Positions 6,727 through 9,094 of a stretch of 9,094 nt of DNA are shown here, piece after piece. Source of the stretch: Clostridia bacterium (GTDB taxonomy: Bacteria; Bacillota_A; Clostridia; Oscillospirales; CAG-272); contig JAFZCF010000039.1 in NCBI GenBank assembly GCA_017552165.1, positions 1 to 9,094 of the forward strand. The letters run 5' to 3'. Position 1 is the first letter of the stretch. The number at the start of each line of letters is the position of its first letter. A program made the position numbers and the translations under genes. The notes under the pieces were generated by a model. That model worked only from the letters and a program-made list of their open reading frames with translations. It made no database searches and was not told where the DNA came from.

Positions 6727-8826
6727 TCAGTTATCCTTTCTCGCCGATCCGAGGAGGATCAGCTTTCCTTCGCCGAGAAGCGGGCGGGCGGTCGCCGTGA
6801 CCGTCCTTCCGCCGTCGAGTCTTATCGTTATGAGTATATCCCCGAAGGCCGGCTTTGACGATATCACCGTGCCGGTCCCGAGGCCAGAGTGCCTTACCCT
6901 TGTGCCGACGCGGAGATCCGCCGGGACTAAAAACGCGGCGTCCCGCGCGGCGTGAGCGCCGCCCGCCGGGCGGCCCGACATGAGCGCGTCGATGAACGTG
7001 TATCCTCCGGCCGGCTCGCCGAAGATCCTGTCGCATCTCACGAGTGTGAGTTTTTTCCTCGCCCTGGTCACGCCGACGTAAAACAGCCGCCGTTCCTCCT
7101 CAAGGAGGGCGGCCTCGTCGCCGCCGTGGACGAATCCGGGATTCGCGGCCGACGGCAGTATGCCGTCGCGGGCGTCGATGATGATTACGTTGTCGTACTC
7201 CGTGCCCTTTGCCGAGTGGATAGTCGAGAGCACCATCCCGTCGCGCTCCGAGCCGTCTTTTATTATCTTTTCGAGCTCGCCGAGACGGTCGAAGAAATCG
7301 CGGCTGTCCCGGTGCCTGTCGGCTATCGAGAGGAGGGCGTGGAGCTTTGAGACGTCGGCGCCGCGCTCCGCCACGTAGTCGAAATATCCGGCGTCGTAGA
7401 CGAGCGCCTCGAGCATTCTGTACATGTCGCTGCGGGGCGCGCTTTTTATCACCCCGTCGAGGCGCTCGGCGCGCTCTCTGCGCCAGCTCCCGAGCTCGGG
7501 AGACCGCGAGAGGCAGTCGAGAACCGTGCGGCTCCCGTGCCGCTCGGCGGCGCGCTCCGCGTCGGACCTCGAGAGCCCGGGGAATATCTTGTAATATATT
7601 TTGAGAAACAGCTCGCCGTCGTAGGGATCGGCGGCGAAAGAGATCAGCGTCCTGACGTCCGAAAGGACGTACGAGCTGAAAAAGAGCGTCTCGCGGCCTC
7701 TCATCCCGAACCTTACGCCGGCTTCCTCAAGGGCGTCGGCCACGGGGAGCAGGGAATCGCTCAGCCGCGCAAGTACCGCGGTCTTTCTGCCCTCGGGGGT
7801 GCAGGCGATCTCGGCGATCTTCTGCGGGAGGAGACGGAGATCTCCGAGCTTAAGGACCGAGATCGGCTCGCCCTCCGGCGAGTCGGTGAACATCTTTTTC
7901 GGGCGGCGCATGACGTTTGACGAGATGAACCCGTCGGCCGCCGAGACTATCGCGCCGGACGAGCGGTAATTCCGCTCTATGAACATCGTGGAGGCGTCGG
8001 GAAACACCTTTTCAAACTCGTTCATCCCGTCGGGATACGCGGCGCGGAAGCCGTAGATGCTCTGATCCTCGTCGCCGACCATGAAAAGATTTCCCGAACG
8101 CTCCGCCGCCTTGCGGATTATAAGATGCTGGAGCCGGGAGGTGTCCTGCGCCTCGTCGACGCAGACGTGGGAATATTTTGACGTGCACGCCTTCAGCACG
8201 GCGGGATAACGCATCAGCGCCGTGTATGCGAAGAGGAGCATATCGTCGTAGTCCATCAGCCGCCCCTCGCGCTTGAAATCGCGGTAGGCGCTGTATATCT
8301 CGTAAAAATCCCGCCCGTCGAGGGATATCTTCTTTTTGATCTCCTCGTCGCCGAGGAGCATATTGACGCAGTACGTGAGCTTGCTTATCGTCTCGCTGAG
8401 ATCGCTGTCCGTCGGATAGCCGCCGTGCTCGGTGAGGATCTTCCTGACGACATTTTTCTGCCCCTCCTCGTCCGACATGAGGCGGAAGGGATCGGTCTTT
8501 TTCATCCTGCAGTACTCGTTTATGACGGTCATGCAGAAGCCGTGGATGGTCCTTATCTCGATCCCGTCGTCGCCGAATATCGAGACGTAGCGGTCCTTCA
8601 TCTCCTTCGCCGCGGCGACCGAATAGGTCACGGCGAGTATGGAGGAGGCGGGCACGGCGCGTACCCTTACGAGATATCCGAGCCGGGCGACCATGACGGT
8701 CGTTTTTCCGCTCCCCGGTACAGCCGAGAGCAGGACGTGCCCGTCGCCGGCAAACGCCGCTCTCCGCTGCGCGTCGTCCAGTTTCAGCCCGTATTCTTTT
8801 ATGAAATCACCAATTATATCGGGCAT
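6727..8826 (-). CDS. UvrD/Rep-family superfamily 1A ATP-dependent DNA helicase
   Basis: The product is a 699-residue 3'-5' DNA helicase expected to act in repair or in clearing replication forks. All helicase motifs are present: Q motif near Gln20, Walker A AVPGSGKTT (35-43), Ia AVTYSVAAAKEM (65-76), TIHGFC (93-98), Walker B VDEAQD (223-228), III VGDEDQSIYGFRAA (250-263), IV ERNYRSS (284-290), V STIHSAKGTEYDNVIIID (534-551) and VI YVGVTRARKK (583-592). A small C-terminal domain (about 637-692, with GTRVRHSGLGTGTV) resembles the Tudor-like tail of PcrA. Motifs III and V (GFRAAYP, GTEYDNV, DGILP) resemble a secondary UvrD-like group common in Clostridia more than canonical PcrA, so no gene symbol is given. 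It is the first gene of the operon, with a promoter at 8850-8878 and GGAG (8836-8833) 6 bases before the ATG. Its stop lies 12 nt before the DUF368 start. Confidence 0.95.
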   Translation of the reverse strand: MPDIIGDFIKEYGLKLDDAQRRAAFAGDGHVLLSAVPGSGKTTVMVARLGYLVRVRAVPASSILAVTYSVAAAKEMKDRYVSIFGDDGIEIRTIHGFCMTVINEYCRMKKTDPFRLMSDEEGQKNVVRKILTEHGGYPTDSDLSETISKLTYCVNMLLGDEEIKKKISLDGRDFYEIYSAYRDFKREGRLMDYDDMLLFAYTALMRYPAVLKACTSKYSHVCVDEAQDTSRLQHLIIRKAAERSGNLFMVGDEDQSIYGFRAAYPDGMNEFEKVFPDASTMFIERNYRSSGAIVSAADGFISSNVMRRPKKMFTDSPEGEPISVLKLGDLRLLPQKIAEIACTPEGRKTAVLARLSDSLLPVADALEEAGVRFGMRGRETLFFSSYVLSDVRTLISFAADPYDGELFLKIYYKIFPGLSRSDAERAAERHGSRTVLDCLSRSPELGSWRRERAERLDGVIKSAPRSDMYRMLEALVYDAGYFDYVAERGADVSKLHALLSIADRHRDSRDFFDRLGELEKIIKDGSERDGMVLSTIHSAKGTEYDNVIIIDARDGILPSAANPGFVHGGDEAALLEEERRLFYVGVTRARKKLTLVRCDRIFGEPAGGYTFIDALMSGRPAGGAHAARDAAFLVPADLRVGTRVRHSGLGTGTVISSKPAFGDILITIRLDGGRTVTATARPLLGEGKLILLGSARKDN

Positions 8827-8832
8827 GCCGGG

Positions 8833-8836
8833 CTCC
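8833..8836 (-). promoter_or_regulatory. Shine-Dalgarno site of the helicase gene
   Basis: The minus strand reads ACCGGAGCCCGGCATG, with GGAG six bases before the ATG at 8826. It supports this start codon. An ATG further upstream at 8854-8852 is in another frame and lies within the -10 region. Confidence 0.7.
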
Positions 8837-8849
8837 GGTTCGGGGAAAT

Positions 8850-8878
8850 GTCATACGCTCACGCGCTCAAGGCGTCAA
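8850..8878 (-). promoter_or_regulatory. Predicted sigma-A promoter of the helicase-led operon
   Basis: On the minus strand TTGACG (8878-8873) and TATGAC (8855-8850) are separated by exactly 17 bases. They match the consensus at five of six and four of six positions. Transcription would begin near 8840-8845, leaving a short leader of about 14-19 nt that holds the GGAG site. The first two T of the -35 box are the last two of the T-tract of the preceding terminator. No operator or riboswitch is visible. This is a prediction from pattern and spacing only. Confidence 0.65.
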
Positions 8879-8905
8879 AAAAGCACGGCGGGAAAGCCGC
8901 CGTGC
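8877..8905 (-). terminator. Intrinsic terminator of the right-edge gene
   Basis: On the minus strand GCACGGCGG and its complement CCGCCGTGC (8905-8897 with 8891-8883) form a perfect 9-bp GC-rich stem with a 5-base loop. Six T residues (8882-8877) follow directly. It begins 7 nt after the TGA of the partial gene, as expected for a factor-independent terminator, and separates that gene from the helicase-led operon. Confidence 0.9.
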
Positions 8906-8912
8906 CGGGTTT

Positions 8913-9094
8913 TCAAGACTGACGTTTGCCTTCCGCGTCGTATATTTCAAGGGCAATTTTGTTGTCGTCGACGAAGGACCTGATCCCTCCGCGATAGCGG
9001 CGGAAGTTCGGCTCGTTGTGCTCGAGCACTATGAGCTCTTCCGGGATGTCGTCGTCCTTTACTTTGAAGATCACGCGCTCCTCGAGTTCTTTTC
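8913..9094 (-). CDS. Unrecognised protein, C-terminal 59 residues only
   Basis: Reading leftward from 9092, one frame stays open for 59 codons and ends at TGA (8915-8913); the start is beyond the right edge. The other two minus-strand frames hit stops within the fragment. The peptide is charged and has alternating hydrophobic positions (ERVIFKVKDDDIPEELIVLE, then a basic FRRYRGG stretch and DNKIALEIYDAEGK), suggesting a soluble beta-rich domain. I do not recognise the family. An intrinsic terminator immediately downstream supports the gene end. Confidence 0.75.
   Translation of the reverse strand, partial: KELEERVIFKVKDDDIPEELIVLEHNEPNFRRYRGGIRSFVDDNKIALEIYDAEGKRQS

Noticed and set aside
6097..6858. 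253-codon open frame on the plus strand opposite the DUF368 gene
   Set aside because: It is highly charged and low in hydrophobic residues, typical of the reverse reading of a membrane protein gene, and it crosses a gene boundary.
8779..8854. Possible 15-codon upstream reading frame starting at ATG 8854-8852
   Set aside because: The ATG lies within the predicted -10 element, so it would not be in the transcript; it also lacks a ribosome site.
8988..9005. Short inverted repeat around tccgc...gcgga near the right edge
   Set aside because: It is inside the coding part of the partial gene, short, and has no T-tract; it can be explained by Arg/Gly codons.

Overview
The window looks like chromosomal core sequence from a GC-rich member of the Bacillota (Clostridia), probably an anaerobic, perhaps gut-associated, lineage. 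This is inference. The supports are a Shine-Dalgarno type of GGAG(G), a Taq/Bacillus-style PolA without a proofreading site, a UvrD-like helicase with motifs I associate with Clostridia, a clostridial-type exported protein with CxxC repeats and an NlpC/P60-like domain, and a monoglyceride-lipase-like hydrolase of clostridial style. Isoleucine is often coded by ATA despite the high GC content. I cannot name a genus.

Every gene I can support lies on the minus strand, so the window reads right to left. At the right edge (8913-9094) is the C-terminal end of an unrecognised gene, followed at once by a strong intrinsic terminator (8877-8905). The terminator's T-tract runs directly into the -35 box of a good sigma-A-type promoter (8850-8878), which drives the next transcription unit. 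That unit holds, in order: a UvrD-like helicase (6727-8826), a DUF368/PopT-type polyprenyl-phosphate transporter (5773-6714), DNA polymerase I (3269-5776), an exported CxxC-repeat protein with an NlpC/P60-like domain (1627-3255), a degenerate PfkB/ribokinase-fold protein (671-1630) and an alpha/beta hydrolase cut by the left edge (1-649).

The six genes are packed tightly: two 4-nt ATGA overlaps, gaps of 12 and 13 nt, and a final gap of 21 nt. This fits one polycistronic operon with translational coupling. The first gene and the last two have visible Shine-Dalgarno sequences; the middle three do not have a convincing one. In function the cluster mixes DNA repair (helicase, PolA) with envelope maintenance (lipid-carrier recycling, a putative wall peptidase), plus two small-molecule enzyme folds. 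No shared pathway is evident, so I read it as a housekeeping operon.

I found no mobile element, CRISPR array, RNA gene, phage gene or clear defence module, and nothing that I can honestly call a new system. The points most worth a second look are the PfkB-fold protein that has lost several active-site signatures, the seven-unit extracellular CxxC array joined to a cysteine-peptidase-like domain, and the merged terminator/promoter. No gene-free stretch exceeds 300 bases; the longest is 8827-8912, which holds the terminator and promoter.
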